Assembly: GCA_934474225.1 (NCBI GenBank)
Contig: CAKSLU010000008.1
Location: forward strand, 1-64,000
Reading direction: 5' to 3'
DNA length: 64,000 nucleotides
Origin: an uncultured Eubacteriales bacterium
GTDB taxonomy: Bacteria > Bacillota > Clostridia > Oscillospirales > CAG-272
Notes under the pieces: model-generated
Told to the model about the DNA's origin: nothing
What the model saw: the letters and a program-made list of their open reading frames with translations, nothing else
Database searches by the model: none
Shown: positions 50,836 through 59,440 of the stretch, piece after piece
Numbering within the stretch: the first letter of the stretch is position 1
Layout: each line of letters opens with the position of its first letter
Position numbers and translations under genes: made by a program

Positions 50836-52119
50836 TTAATAAACCTTGATTGCGCCTTCGGGACGAATCGACATGACCACGCACGCATCGTCGCCGAATG
50901 CGGCATTCATCACGCTGCGGTAGTGCTCGACCTCGGCGTGCGGCACGAATGCCTGCACCGTGCCTGCAAAGCCGCCGCCGTGCACGCGGTATGCACCGCC
51001 GCGGCCGGCAAGCGTATCCTCGGTCAGGCAGAGCGCCAGGGACAGACCCTGCTCGCGGACATTCTTCGTGGTGAAGACATTCTGCAGGTACTTGTAGCTC
51101 GAGTCGCCGGATGCCAGCACGCCGCCAAAGAAGGTGTCGATGTCGCCTGCCAGCAGCGCTTTTTTCTGCATGGCAACGCGGACATTCTCGTTTTCAAAAT
51201 GGATGGCGCGCAGGATAGCGCGGTCGCCGACCGTCTTGCGCAGCGCGGGAATCTCGCGGATGATTTCTTCCTTGGTGACATCGCGCAGCACCGTCTTGCC
51301 GAAGTGCGCGGCGACCGCCTTCATCTCGGCGGGCACCGAGGCATAGTCCTCGTTGAGGTCGGCATGGTTGCCGCCCGTGTTGGTGATGCAGAGGCTGTAG
51401 CCCGCCTTTGCCATGTCAAAGGCAAGCGGCTCAATGACCGGCGCCTTCGGGTCGGCAAAGTCGATGGCGACAAAGCCGCCGACGGCGCATGCCGTCTGGT
51501 CCATCAGACCGCAGGGCTTGCCGAAGTATTCGTTCTCGGAGAACTGCGCGATGCGCGCGACCTCGGCGTTGTCCACGCTGCCGTCGTTGTAGAAATGGTT
51601 GATGATGTTGCCCACCATGACCTCAAACGCTGCGGAGGACGAAAGTCCCGAGCCCTTGTGGACATTGTTGGTGGTGAAGGCGTCAAAGCCGCCGGTCTTG
51701 TGCCCGTAGTTGACAAAGCCCTGCACCATGCCCGCGATCAGCGCGCGGGACTTGAAATAGAAGTCGGCGTTCGGCGTCTTGCACTCGGCAACCGTCATGC
51801 GGTCCTCGGAGTAGCCCTCGCTGCGCAGGCGGACAAGTCCGTCGTCGTTCTTCGCCGCAACGGCGATGATGTCGAGGTTAATCGCGGCAGCGAGCACGCA
51901 GCCGTGGTTATGGTCGGTGTGGTTGCCGGAAATCTCGCTTCTGCCGGGGACGGAGAAGAGCGAAACGTCGCGGTCGGTGCCGTAGTCAGCCTCAAAATTG
52001 TGAATGGTGCGGACATAGCGCGCCTTCTGCATCTCGGCATCCTTTGCGCCGTAGAGCTTTTCAAACACGGCGTTCAGTTCGCCGCTCTCGATTTTGCGGA
52101 CAAGTTCGGTTGTTTTCAT
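50836..52119 (-). CDS. galK: Galactokinase
   Basis: A 427-residue GHMP kinase phosphorylating galactose in the Leloir pathway. The signature GRSEISGNHTDHNHGCVLAA is at about residue 55, the ATP loop is GSGLSSSAAFEVMVG, and motif 3 reads GRGGAYRVHGGGFAGTVQAF. CGLMDQTACAVGG supplies the catalytic Asp. It is longer than E. coli GalK (382), mostly through the N-terminal part, as in some Clostridia members. AAAGGAG lies upstream of ATG 52119. No other gal genes are nearby. Confidence 0.93.
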   Translation of the reverse strand: MKTTELVRKIESGELNAVFEKLYGAKDAEMQKARYVRTIHNFEADYGTDRDVSLFSVPGRSEISGNHTDHNHGCVLAAAINLDIIAVAAKNDDGLVRLRSEGYSEDRMTVAECKTPNADFYFKSRALIAGMVQGFVNYGHKTGGFDAFTTNNVHKGSGLSSSAAFEVMVGNIINHFYNDGSVDNAEVARIAQFSENEYFGKPCGLMDQTACAVGGFVAIDFADPKAPVIEPLAFDMAKAGYSLCITNTGGNHADLNEDYASVPAEMKAVAAHFGKTVLRDVTKEEIIREIPALRKTVGDRAILRAIHFENENVRVAMQKKALLAGDIDTFFGGVLASGDSSYKYLQNVFTTKNVREQGLSLALCLTEDTLAGRGGAYRVHGGGFAGTVQAFVPHAEVEHYRSVMNAAFGDDACVVMSIRPEGAIKVY

Positions 52120-52234
52120 GCAAGCAACTCCTTTATGTACATGTTGATTTGATTCTATTGTAAGGCATGTCGCCCCTGCGGGCAATAGCATTTTCGGTGG
52201 GAAATTTCATTAGAATTAATACCCAGACATATTT

Positions 52235-52263
52235 AATATACCATAAATAAGCGGAAAAGTAAA
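52235..52263 (-). promoter_or_regulatory. Promoter of galK
   Basis: Minus strand TTTACT (52263-52258), 17-nt spacer, TATATT (52240-52235). A leader of about 110 nt follows, AT-rich near the promoter. No operator was identified. Confidence 0.65.
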
Positions 52264-52307
52264 CAGGCAATTTTGCGGCACTTTTTTGCACAGGGGTGTT
52301 GAAATAA

Positions 52308-52418
52308 GGCTCCCCTATGCAAGGGGAGCTGTCAACGAAGTTAACTGAGGGGTTGTTCCGTGGCTATGTAACAATCCCTCCGGCGCTTCGCACCACCTCC
52401 CTTTGCACAAGGGAGGCT
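52308..52418. repeat. Palindromic repeat family A, copy 5
   Basis: A complete copy. Left arm TCAAC-gaa-GTTAA (one mismatch), right arm GGCGC-ttc-GCACC (one mismatch). This is the most decayed copy. Confidence 0.85.
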
Positions 52419-52435
52419 TAGTTAGCGCGGCACGG

Positions 52436-52658
52436 ATGCGGCGGGAGACAGCCGGCGCCCTACGGTAAAACGGTGTGCGGCGCGCGAAATTTTTTCGCCA
52501 ACTTGTAGGGACCAAGGCGACAGGAACGCAAGCGTTCCTAAGGAGTTTTTCTTCGTCGGTTGAACACCGACGATTTCGCGAGCGAAAACGAAAAACATCC
52601 TACGACGGTCCGCGCCAATCAAAGCAAAAACGGACCGCCCCAGACGCCCCACCCTACA
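52436..52658. repeat. Composite: family D half-site plus family B split by inner element
   Basis: 52436-52465 is a decayed family D copy (GCGGCGGGAGACAGCCGGCG...CTACGG). 52504-52658 is a family B element (TGTAGGGACC...CGGACCGCCCCAGACGC...CCCTACA) interrupted by inner element I at 52542-52600 with its AGGAACGC/GCGTTCCT satellite hairpin. No coding frame seen. Confidence 0.8.
52542..52600 (+). repeat. Inner element I, copy 3 (inside family B)
   Basis: 59 bp, GGAGTTTTTCTTCGTCGG...GAAAAACATCC. Here the host is a family B repeat, not family A. Confidence 0.82.
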
Positions 52659-52723
52659 GGTTTGTACGCCTTTTGCACCCGCATCCCCATTTTTAACCTT
52701 TCCTTAACCTCTTTCAACTTTGC

Positions 52724-52752
52724 TTGACTTTGCCGCGGCGGTATAGTATGAT
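52724..52752 (+). promoter_or_regulatory. Promoter of the U32-uppP-mrnC operon
   Basis: TTGACT (52724-52729), 17-nt spacer, TATGAT (52747-52752), about 30 nt before ATG 52782. Confidence 0.8.
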
Positions 52753-52781
52753 AAGATGAGAATTTGTTTTCGGGGGGACAC

Positions 52782-54017
52782 ATGTTGCGAAAAAAGCCCG
52801 AACTGCTCGCACCGGCGGGCAACTTTGAAAAACTGAAGGCCGCGCTGCTCTATGGGGCGGATGCGGTGTATTTTGCCGGAGATATGTTCGGCATGCGCGC
52901 GGCGGCGGGGAATTTCACCGTGCCGGAAATTTTCGAGGCGGCGGCGTACACGCACGCGCACGGCGCACGCGCCTATCTCACGGTCAACACCATGCCGCGC
53001 ACGACGGAATACCCCGCGCTGCGGGATTACCTCACCGCGCTGCGCGGCAGCGGCATCGACGCGCTGATCGTCAGCGACCTCGGCGTGCTGGAAACGGCAA
53101 AGGAGCTGCTGCCCGAGGCGGAGCTGCACATTTCGACGCAGGCGTCCTCGGTCAGCGTGGCGGACGTGCGCGCCTGGCGCGCGCTCGGCGCGTCCCGCGT
53201 GGTGCTTGCGCGGGAATTGACGCTCGACGAAGTCGCCGAAATCGTGCGCGCCGTGCCGGACACCGAAATTGAATGCTTTGTGCACGGCGCGATGTGCGTC
53301 TCCTACAGCGGGCGCTGCCTGCTCTCCAACTTCTTCACGGGCAGAGACTCCAACCGCGGCGCGTGCGCTCAGCCCTGCCGCTGGAACTACCGCACGCTCG
53401 AGGTGGTCGAGGAAAAACGCCCGGACGCGCCGATGCCGCTCTACGAGGACAAGGACGGCACCTTTGTGATGTCCTCGCGCGACATGTGCATGATCGAGCA
53501 TGTGCCCGCGCTTGTGGACGCAGGCATCACCAGCTTTAAGATTGAGGGGCGCATGAAGAGCGCCTACTACACCGCCGTCGTCACCAACGCCTACCGCATG
53601 GCAATCGACGCCTATCTGCAAAAGGGCGCGGACTACCGCTTTGATACGCGGCTGCTGCGCGAACTGGAGAGCGTCAGCCACCGCGACTACGGCACGGGCT
53701 ACTGGTTTGACACGCCGCGCGAAGAAGCCAACGTCTGCACGCACGCGGGCTACATCCGCGAAAAGGCGTACATCGCCACCGCGCTCGGCTACGACGCGGC
53801 AAGCGGGCGTGCGACCTTCGTGCAGCGCAACAAGGTCACGGATGGCGAAACGGTGGAGCTGATTTCGCCCGGCAAAGTCGGGCAGCCGTTTACCGCCTGC
53901 GAACTTTGCGACGAGGCGGGCGCGCCCATCGAGAGCGCGCCGCATCCCGGCATGATTTTCAGCCTGCGCGTACCCTTTGCGGTCAAGGCGGGCGACATTT
54001 TGAGAGGGGGCAACTAA
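52782..54017 (+). CDS. U32 family peptidase-like protein (TrhP-type tRNA hydroxylation)
   Basis: A 411-residue U32 protein. ELLAPAGNFEKLKAALLYGA is the family N-terminus. The signature ECFVHGAMCVSYSGRCLLSN is followed by GRDSNRGACAQPCRWNY, with the cysteines thought to bind an Fe-S cluster, and by SRDMCMIEHVPALVDAGITS and FKIEGRMKS. Related TrhP proteins take part in 5-hydroxyuridine formation in tRNA; others were called collagenase-like. GGGGGG precedes ATG 52782. The next gene starts 2 nt after the stop. Confidence 0.9.
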   Translation: MLRKKPELLAPAGNFEKLKAALLYGADAVYFAGDMFGMRAAAGNFTVPEIFEAAAYTHAHGARAYLTVNTMPRTTEYPALRDYLTALRGSGIDALIVSDLGVLETAKELLPEAELHISTQASSVSVADVRAWRALGASRVVLARELTLDEVAEIVRAVPDTEIECFVHGAMCVSYSGRCLLSNFFTGRDSNRGACAQPCRWNYRTLEVVEEKRPDAPMPLYEDKDGTFVMSSRDMCMIEHVPALVDAGITSFKIEGRMKSAYYTAVVTNAYRMAIDAYLQKGADYRFDTRLLRELESVSHRDYGTGYWFDTPREEANVCTHAGYIREKAYIATALGYDAASGRATFVQRNKVTDGETVELISPGKVGQPFTACELCDEAGAPIESAPHPGMIFSLRVPFAVKAGDILRGGN

Positions 54018-54018
54018 A

Positions 54019-54903
54019 ATGGAAACCTTTGTGGAAATTTTCAAGGCGATTCTGATTGGCATCGTGCAGGGCATCACCGAGTGGCTGCCGATTTCCAGCA
54101 CGGGGCACATGATTCTCTTAAACGACCTGGTGCATCTCAATGTGAGCGACGCATTCTGGGAGATGTTTGAGGTGGTCATCCAGCTCGGCTCGATACTCGC
54201 GGTCGTGGTGCTGTATTTCACGCGGCTGTGGCCCTTTGCGATGAAAAAGAACATCGAGGGCGGCGACCTGCTCTGCGGCATCGGCTCTGTCGGCATCAAG
54301 CGGCAGACCATGGTGCTCTGGCTGCATGTACTGGTTGCCGCCGTGCCTGCGGGCGTGGTCGGCGTGCTCTTCGGCGACTGGTTTGACGCGCATTTTTACA
54401 ACCCGGTCTGCGTTGCGCTTGCGCTTATCGTCTACGGCGTTTTGTTCATCGTCGTGGAGCGGCTGCACCGCGGCAAGACCTTCAAGATGAACGCGGTTTC
54501 GGACATCGGCTACGGCACGGCGCTCGGCATCGGCGTCTTTCAGATGCTGTCGCTCATTCCGGGCACGTCGCGCTCCGGCTCGACGATTCTCGGCGCGTCC
54601 GTGCTCTCGGTCTCGCGTCCGGCGGCGGCGGAATTTTCGTTCTTCCTCGCCGTACCGGTCATGCTCGGCGCGTCGCTGCTCAAGGGCGTGAAGTTTGCGG
54701 GCAAGGTCGCGTCCGGCGCGGAGGTGTTCGGCGGCTATGAGGCGCTGATTCTCGCGGTCGGCTGTGTGGTGGCGTTTGTCGTTTCGCTGGCGGCGATCCG
54801 CTTCCTCATGGACTTTGTCAAGAAGCACAGCTTCGCCGCGTTCGGCGTCTACCGCATCGCGCTCGGCGTCCTTGTGCTGCTTCTGCGGGTGTTTGTCAAA
54901 TGA
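54019..54903 (+). CDS. uppP: Undecaprenyl-diphosphatase
   Basis: A 294-residue membrane enzyme recycling undecaprenyl pyrophosphate for wall synthesis; it can give bacitracin tolerance. The two active-site motifs are clear: GITEWLPISSTGHMIL near residue 20 and SLIPGTSRSGSTILGA around residue 185. Eight or so membrane helices fit BacA/UppP. GAGGGGG lies just upstream. It overlaps mrnC by 4 nt. Confidence 0.97.
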   Translation: METFVEIFKAILIGIVQGITEWLPISSTGHMILLNDLVHLNVSDAFWEMFEVVIQLGSILAVVVLYFTRLWPFAMKKNIEGGDLLCGIGSVGIKRQTMVLWLHVLVAAVPAGVVGVLFGDWFDAHFYNPVCVALALIVYGVLFIVVERLHRGKTFKMNAVSDIGYGTALGIGVFQMLSLIPGTSRSGSTILGASVLSVSRPAAAEFSFFLAVPVMLGASLLKGVKFAGKVASGAEVFGGYEALILAVGCVVAFVVSLAAIRFLMDFVKKHSFAAFGVYRIALGVLVLLLRVFVK

Positions 54904-55280
54904 GCGGCGAAGAACTGCTCCGCATGGCGGACGGCGCGTCGCTCGCCTATCTCGGCGACTGCGTGTTTGAACTTTGGGTGCGCCGCCGCCTGCTGCTGTC
55001 CGGCATCCAAGGGACGGGCGCGCTGAACGAGGCATCCCGCCGCTATGTGACGGCGAAGAACCAGTGCGCGGCGTTCCGCCGCATCGAGGGGATGCTGACC
55101 GAGGAGGAGACGGCGTATTTCCGCCGCGGGCGCAATTCGCCGCATCTGTCGGTGCCGCGCTCGGCATCGGGAGCGGAATACCGCACGGCAAGCGGCTTTG
55201 AAACACTTTGCGCCGCGCTCTACCTCGCGGGGGACGAAGCCCGCCTCGACGAACTGCTGACAAAAGCATTTGAGGAGTAA
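54900..55280 (+). CDS. mrnC: Mini-ribonuclease 3
   Basis: A 126-residue RNase III catalytic domain without a dsRNA-binding domain; matures 23S rRNA in Firmicutes. Seen: SLAYLGDCVFELWVRRRLL with the catalytic Asp, YVTAKNQCAAF, RRGRNSPHLSVPRSASGAEY and the second acidic site SGFETLCAALYLAGDEARL. ATGA overlap with uppP. A half copy of repeat B begins the base after its stop codon. Confidence 0.95.
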   Translation: MSGEELLRMADGASLAYLGDCVFELWVRRRLLLSGIQGTGALNEASRRYVTAKNQCAAFRRIEGMLTEEETAYFRRGRNSPHLSVPRSASGAEYRTASGFETLCAALYLAGDEARLDELLTKAFEE

Positions 55281-55486
55281 CGGACCGCCCCAGACGCTGG
55301 TCCCTACAGGTTGGCGAAAAATCCATGCATGGCTGATAAAGGCGCACAAACCCGTAGGGGCGATTCACGAATCGCCCGCTTTGCCGCGGTTCGGCGGGCG
55401 ACCAATGGTCGCCCCTACAGAATGGCGGTAATTTTGTACGCCGCACATCATTTCTACCGTAGGGCGGGGGCTCGCTCCCGCCGCGT
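55281..55486. repeat. Repeat array 4, left part (half B, C, D)
   Basis: 55281-55308 is a half family B (CGGACCG...GTCCCTACA) starting right after the mrnC stop. 55354-55418 is family C (GTAGGGGCGATTCACGAATC...CGACCAATGGTCGCCCCTAC). 55457-55486 is family D (CCGTAGGGCGGGGGCTCGCTCCCGCCGCG). No gene in this stretch. Confidence 0.8.
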
Positions 55487-55505
55487 AAATGCGGCGCTAT
55501 CTTTC

Positions 55506-55702
55506 GGCTCCCCTGTGCAAGGGGAGCTGCCGCCATCGGCGGCTGAGGGGTTGTTCCTTTGCTTTGTAACAATCCCTCCGGCGCTACGCATCAGGATGTT
55601 TTTCAGTTTCGCATCGCGAAATCGTCGGTGTTCAGCCGACGAAGAAAAACTCCGCGAGACGCAAAGCGTCTCGTACACCTCACCCTTTGCACAAGGGAGG
55701 CA
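55506..55702. repeat. Palindromic repeat family A, copy 6, split by inner element
   Basis: Outer ends are intact. The left arm is CCGCC-atc-GGCGG. The right half is interrupted by inner element I in reverse orientation (55594-55653). Confidence 0.85.
55594..55653 (-). repeat. Inner element I, copy 4 (reverse, inside family A)
   Basis: 60 bp, reading GGATGTTTTTC...GAAAAACTCC on the plus strand, followed by the GAGACGC/GCGTCTC satellite hairpin. Opposite orientation and opposite half compared with copy 2. Confidence 0.82.
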
Positions 55703-55769
55703 TGGTTAGTGCGTATCTCAGCCTTCCCTCAAAAGGGAACCCTATCCTAACATCACAGAGGACAACATC

Positions 55770-56495
55770 ATGGACAAACAATTCTTATCCGCGCATTACG
55801 ACCGCTTCTGCTGCACCAACATCGAGCTGATTTCCGGCGGCATCCGCGGCATCATTCTCTACTTCAACGGGCTCGGGCACATCGTCAACCCCGGTCCCGA
55901 TATGATCGACGCGCCCGCCGCCGCGGCACGGAATATTCTCTACATCACCCCCTACTACAACCCGTGGAGCTGGATGAACCGCGACACGGTCGCTTTCTGC
56001 GACATGCTGGTGGAGATCGCGATGGAGAAGTGGCACATTCCGACGGACGCGCCGGTCGGGCTGTACGGCGGCAGCATGGGCGGCTATTCGGTCTTCCACT
56101 ACGCGATGCAGTCGCGGCACAACATCGTCGCGGGCGACCTAAACTGCCCCTGCTGCAACCTCGAATATGAGGTGCTCTGCAACAAAAATTCCATCCTGCA
56201 CACCCTTTTTGAGGCGACGATGGGGTATTGCGACGACTTCACGGCGTTTTTGCACGACAATTCCCCGGTCAACATGGTCGGGCGGCTGAAGCGCATTCCC
56301 TACCGCTTTGCAGTCGGGATGCAGGACGGCGTGCTTGCGCCTTCACAGCATTCGATGAAGCTGATTCCGCTCCTGCGCGACGCGGGCTACACCGTTGATG
56401 TCGCCGAATACCCGCACGCCGGGCACTGCAACATCGGCGCGGAGGCGCGCGCGGCGGAGCATGCCTGGCTGATGGACGAAATGCTCGGGGACTGA
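55770..56495 (+). CDS. Alpha/beta-hydrolase, paralogue of the gene after valS
   Basis: A 241-residue serine-hydrolase-fold protein. The nucleophile elbow is GLYGGSMGGYSVFHYAM (Ser about residue 110), an Asp lies in FAVGMQDGVLAPSQHS and the His in YPHAGHCNIGAEA, giving a complete triad. YITPYYNPWSWMNRDTVAF is shared with the paralogue at 59.4-60.2 kb. No signal peptide, so probably cytosolic. Substrate unknown. GAGGAC lies before ATG 55770. No promoter was recognised between repeat A6 and the gene. Confidence 0.8.
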   Translation: MDKQFLSAHYDRFCCTNIELISGGIRGIILYFNGLGHIVNPGPDMIDAPAAAARNILYITPYYNPWSWMNRDTVAFCDMLVEIAMEKWHIPTDAPVGLYGGSMGGYSVFHYAMQSRHNIVAGDLNCPCCNLEYEVLCNKNSILHTLFEATMGYCDDFTAFLHDNSPVNMVGRLKRIPYRFAVGMQDGVLAPSQHSMKLIPLLRDAGYTVDVAEYPHAGHCNIGAEARAAEHAWLMDEMLGD

Positions 56496-56536
56496 AAAAA
56501 CGCGCAGGAACGCGCGAAACTGCATGAAGAAAATTC

Positions 56537-56565
56537 TTGACAACCGCATCACTTTGTGCTACACT
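56537..56565 (+). promoter_or_regulatory. Promoter of the valS T-box transcript
   Basis: Consensus TTGACA (56537-56542), 17-nt spacer, TACACT (56560-56565). Confidence 0.85.
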
Positions 56566-56796
56566 TTTTCTAAAGTAGCAACGACGGGGAGGAGTACCCG
56601 TGCGTGCGCCATGCAGAGAGCGCGTCGGTCGGTGAAAGGCGCGTATGTGCGCCGCCGGAGAAGGTCGCCCCCGAGCCCCGGACAGAACGGCAACAAGTAG
56701 AGTCCGGCGTTTGCCCCCGTTATCGGGCAGGAGTGATAAATCCAGGTGGTACCGCGCTTTTTTGCGCCCTGACTTAAGTCAGGGCGCTTTTTATTT
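56566..56796 (+). promoter_or_regulatory. T-box riboswitch controlling valS (GTC specifier)
   Basis: The leader begins AAAGTAGCAACGACGGGGAG and includes AGAGAGCGCGTCGG plus GGTGAAA stem I landmarks. GAAGGTC places a Val codon GTC (56664-56666) at the specifier position. The T-box AGGTGGTACCGCG (56744-56756) would pair with uncharged tRNA-Val NCCA. The terminator GCGCCCTGACTTAAGTCAGGGCGC (56764-56787) with its T-run follows. Expected outcome: valS is read through when tRNA-Val is uncharged. Confidence 0.95.
56764..56796 (+). terminator. T-box-controlled terminator
   Basis: A perfect 12-bp palindrome GCGCCCTGACTT/AAGTCAGGGCGC followed by TTTTTATTTT. Confidence 0.92.
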
Positions 56797-56823
56797 TGCA
56801 AAATAACCGTTAAGGAGAAAGAT

Positions 56824-59436
56824 ATGAAAAGCGAACTCGCAAAGACCTATGCCCCGCGCGAATTTGAAGACAGAATCTATCAGAATTGGTGCGACAAGGG
56901 CTATTTCACCCCCGATGTGAACGACGGCAAGCCGCCGTTCTCGGTCGTCATTCCCCCTCCGAACGTCACGGGCCAGCTTCATATGGGACACGCGCTCGAC
57001 GAGACGCTCCAGGACATCCTCGTCCGCTACAAACGGATGCAGGGCTTCAGCACGCTGTGGGTGCCCGGCACCGACCATGCGGGCATTGCCACGCAGATCA
57101 AGGTGGAGGAGCAGCTGCGCAAGAACGAGAACCTCACCCGCTACGACCTCGGCCGCGAAAAGTTCCTCGAGCGCGTCTGGGACTGGAAGCATCAGTACGG
57201 CAGCCGCATCATCAATCAGTTAAAGAAACTCGGCACCTCCTGCGACTGGACGCGCGAGCGCTTCACGATGGACGAGGGCTGTTCCCGCGCGGTCAAGGAG
57301 GTCTTCGTCAACCTCTATGAAAAAGGGCTGATCTACCGCGGCAACCGCATCATCAACTGGTGCCCGCACTGCGCAACCGCCCTCTCCGACGCGGAGGTCG
57401 AGTACAGCGAACAGGCAGGCCATTTCTGGCACATCAAGTACCCGATCAAGGGCAGCGACAAGTATGTCGAGATTGCCACCACCCGCCCCGAGACGATGTT
57501 CGGCGATACCGCCGTCGCCGTCAACCCGAACGATGAGCGCTACACCGACCTTGTCGGCAAGACGCTGATTCTGCCTATTGTCGGCAGAGAGATTCCGGTC
57601 ATCGCCGACGACTATGTCGAGATCGGCTTCGGCACGGGCTGCGTGAAGATCACGCCCGCGCACGACCCGAACGACTTCCTCGTCGGGCAACGCCACGGCC
57701 TGGAACAGATCAAGGTCATGAACGACGACGCCACCATCAACCACTGGGGCGGCAAATACGAGGGCATGGATCGCTACGAAGCGCGGAAGGCACTCGTCGC
57801 CGACCTCGAAGCCGAGGGCTACCTCCTCAAGGTCGAACCGCACACGCACAATGTCGGCACCTGCTACCGCTGCGGCACGACGGTCGAGCCGATTACCTCC
57901 AATCAGTGGTTTGTCAAGATGCAGCCGCTCGCCGAGCCGGCGCTCGAGGTCGTCCGCGACGGCCGCGTCCGCTTTGAGCCGGAGCGCTTCACCAAGATCT
58001 ACACCAACTGGATGGAGAATGTCCACGACTGGTGCATCTCGCGCCAGCTCTGGTGGGGTCACCGCATCCCCGCCTACTATTGCTCGGGGTGCGGCGAGAT
58101 GGTCGTCTCCAAGACCGATGTGGACACCTGCCCGAAGTGCGGCGGTCACATGACGCAGGAGAGCGACGTGCTGGACACCTGGTTCTCCTCGGCGCTCTGG
58201 CCGTTCTCCACGCTCGGCTGGCCGGACAAGACGCCCGAGCTTGCAAAATACTACCCAACCTCGGTGCTGGTCACCGGCTATGACATCATCTTCTTCTGGG
58301 TCGCGCGCATGATTTTCTCGGGGCTTGAGCACATGGGCAAGGAGCCGTTCTCCACGGTCTTCATCCACGGCCTCGTGCGCGACGCCAAGGGCAGAAAGAT
58401 GTCAAAGTCCCTCGGCAACGGCATCGACCCGCTCGAAGTCATCGACAAATACGGCGCAGACGCGCTCCGTTTTGCGCTTGCCACCGGCAACGCGCCCGGC
58501 AACGACATGCGCTTCTCGGACGAAAAGATTGAGGCGGCGCGCAACTTTGCCAACAAGCTGTGGAACGCAGCGCGTTTCGTGCTGATGAACCTCGATATCG
58601 ACGAGGTGAAGCTGCCGGATGCCGCCGACCTCGCCCTTGAGGACAAGTGGATTCTCGACAAGCTGAACGACCTCGCGGCAAATGTCTGCCAGAACCTCGA
58701 CCACTACGAGGTCGGCGTGTCACTTGCGAACATCTACGACTTCGTCTGGGATATGTTCTGTGACTGGTATATCGAGCTCTGCAAGCCGCGCCTCTCCGCC
58801 GGCGACAAGACGGCACAGAATGTCATCGCCTATGTCCTGCGCGAGACGCTCAAACTGCTGCATCCCTTCATGCCGTTCATCACGGAGGAAATCTATCAGA
58901 AGCTGCCGCGCGATGCCGAGAGCATCATGATCTCGACCTTCCCGCGCGAGAACCCGGCGCTGCATTTCGACGCCGAGGCTGTCGAGATGGAGAAGATCAT
59001 CGCCCTCATCAAGGCGATCCGCGCGCGCCGCACCGAGATGGGCGTCGCCCCCTCCCGCCGCGCAAAACTGTATATCGTCACCAAGAGCACCGAGACCTTT
59101 GCAGATGCCGCCCCCTTCTTCCAAAAACTCGCGGGCGCATCCGAAGTGGAGCTTGTGGACAGTTATGCCGATTCCACGGCGGTGCAGATTATCACCGACA
59201 GTGCCGCGGCGTATATCCCGCTTGCCGATATGATCGACTTTGAAGCCGAGCACAAGCGCCTCACCACCGAGCTTGAGAAGAACGCAAACGAAATCAAGCG
59301 CGTCGAGGCAAAACTCGCCAATGAGGGCTTCACCTCCAAGGCGCCCGCCGCCGTCATCGAGGGTGAGCGGCAGAAGCTCGAAAAGTACCGCGAGGTGCGC
59401 CGCGGGCTGGAAGAAGCGCTGGCAAAACTGGGTTGA
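56824..59436 (+). CDS. valS: Valyl-tRNA synthetase
   Basis: An 870-residue class I synthetase. The HIGH-type site reads PPPNVTGQLHMGHALDETLQ. The CP1 editing domain has TTRPETMFGDTAVAVNP and the KMSKS loop is GRKMSKSLGNGIDP. Zinc-ribbon-like CYRCG and CSGCGEMVVSKTDVDTCPKCG segments are present. The C-terminal coiled-coil (AEHKRLTTELEKNANEIKRV) is complete. AAGGAG is upstream of ATG 56824. Regulated by the T-box leader. An unrelated hydrolase gene starts 4 nt after the stop. Confidence 0.98.
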   Translation: MKSELAKTYAPREFEDRIYQNWCDKGYFTPDVNDGKPPFSVVIPPPNVTGQLHMGHALDETLQDILVRYKRMQGFSTLWVPGTDHAGIATQIKVEEQLRKNENLTRYDLGREKFLERVWDWKHQYGSRIINQLKKLGTSCDWTRERFTMDEGCSRAVKEVFVNLYEKGLIYRGNRIINWCPHCATALSDAEVEYSEQAGHFWHIKYPIKGSDKYVEIATTRPETMFGDTAVAVNPNDERYTDLVGKTLILPIVGREIPVIADDYVEIGFGTGCVKITPAHDPNDFLVGQRHGLEQIKVMNDDATINHWGGKYEGMDRYEARKALVADLEAEGYLLKVEPHTHNVGTCYRCGTTVEPITSNQWFVKMQPLAEPALEVVRDGRVRFEPERFTKIYTNWMENVHDWCISRQLWWGHRIPAYYCSGCGEMVVSKTDVDTCPKCGGHMTQESDVLDTWFSSALWPFSTLGWPDKTPELAKYYPTSVLVTGYDIIFFWVARMIFSGLEHMGKEPFSTVFIHGLVRDAKGRKMSKSLGNGIDPLEVIDKYGADALRFALATGNAPGNDMRFSDEKIEAARNFANKLWNAARFVLMNLDIDEVKLPDAADLALEDKWILDKLNDLAANVCQNLDHYEVGVSLANIYDFVWDMFCDWYIELCKPRLSAGDKTAQNVIAYVLRETLKLLHPFMPFITEEIYQKLPRDAESIMISTFPRENPALHFDAEAVEMEKIIALIKAIRARRTEMGVAPSRRAKLYIVTKSTETFADAAPFFQKLAGASEVELVDSYADSTAVQIITDSAAAYIPLADMIDFEAEHKRLTTELEKNANEIKRVEAKLANEGFTSKAPAAVIEGERQKLEKYREVRRGLEEALAKLG

Positions 59437-59440
59437 CGCG

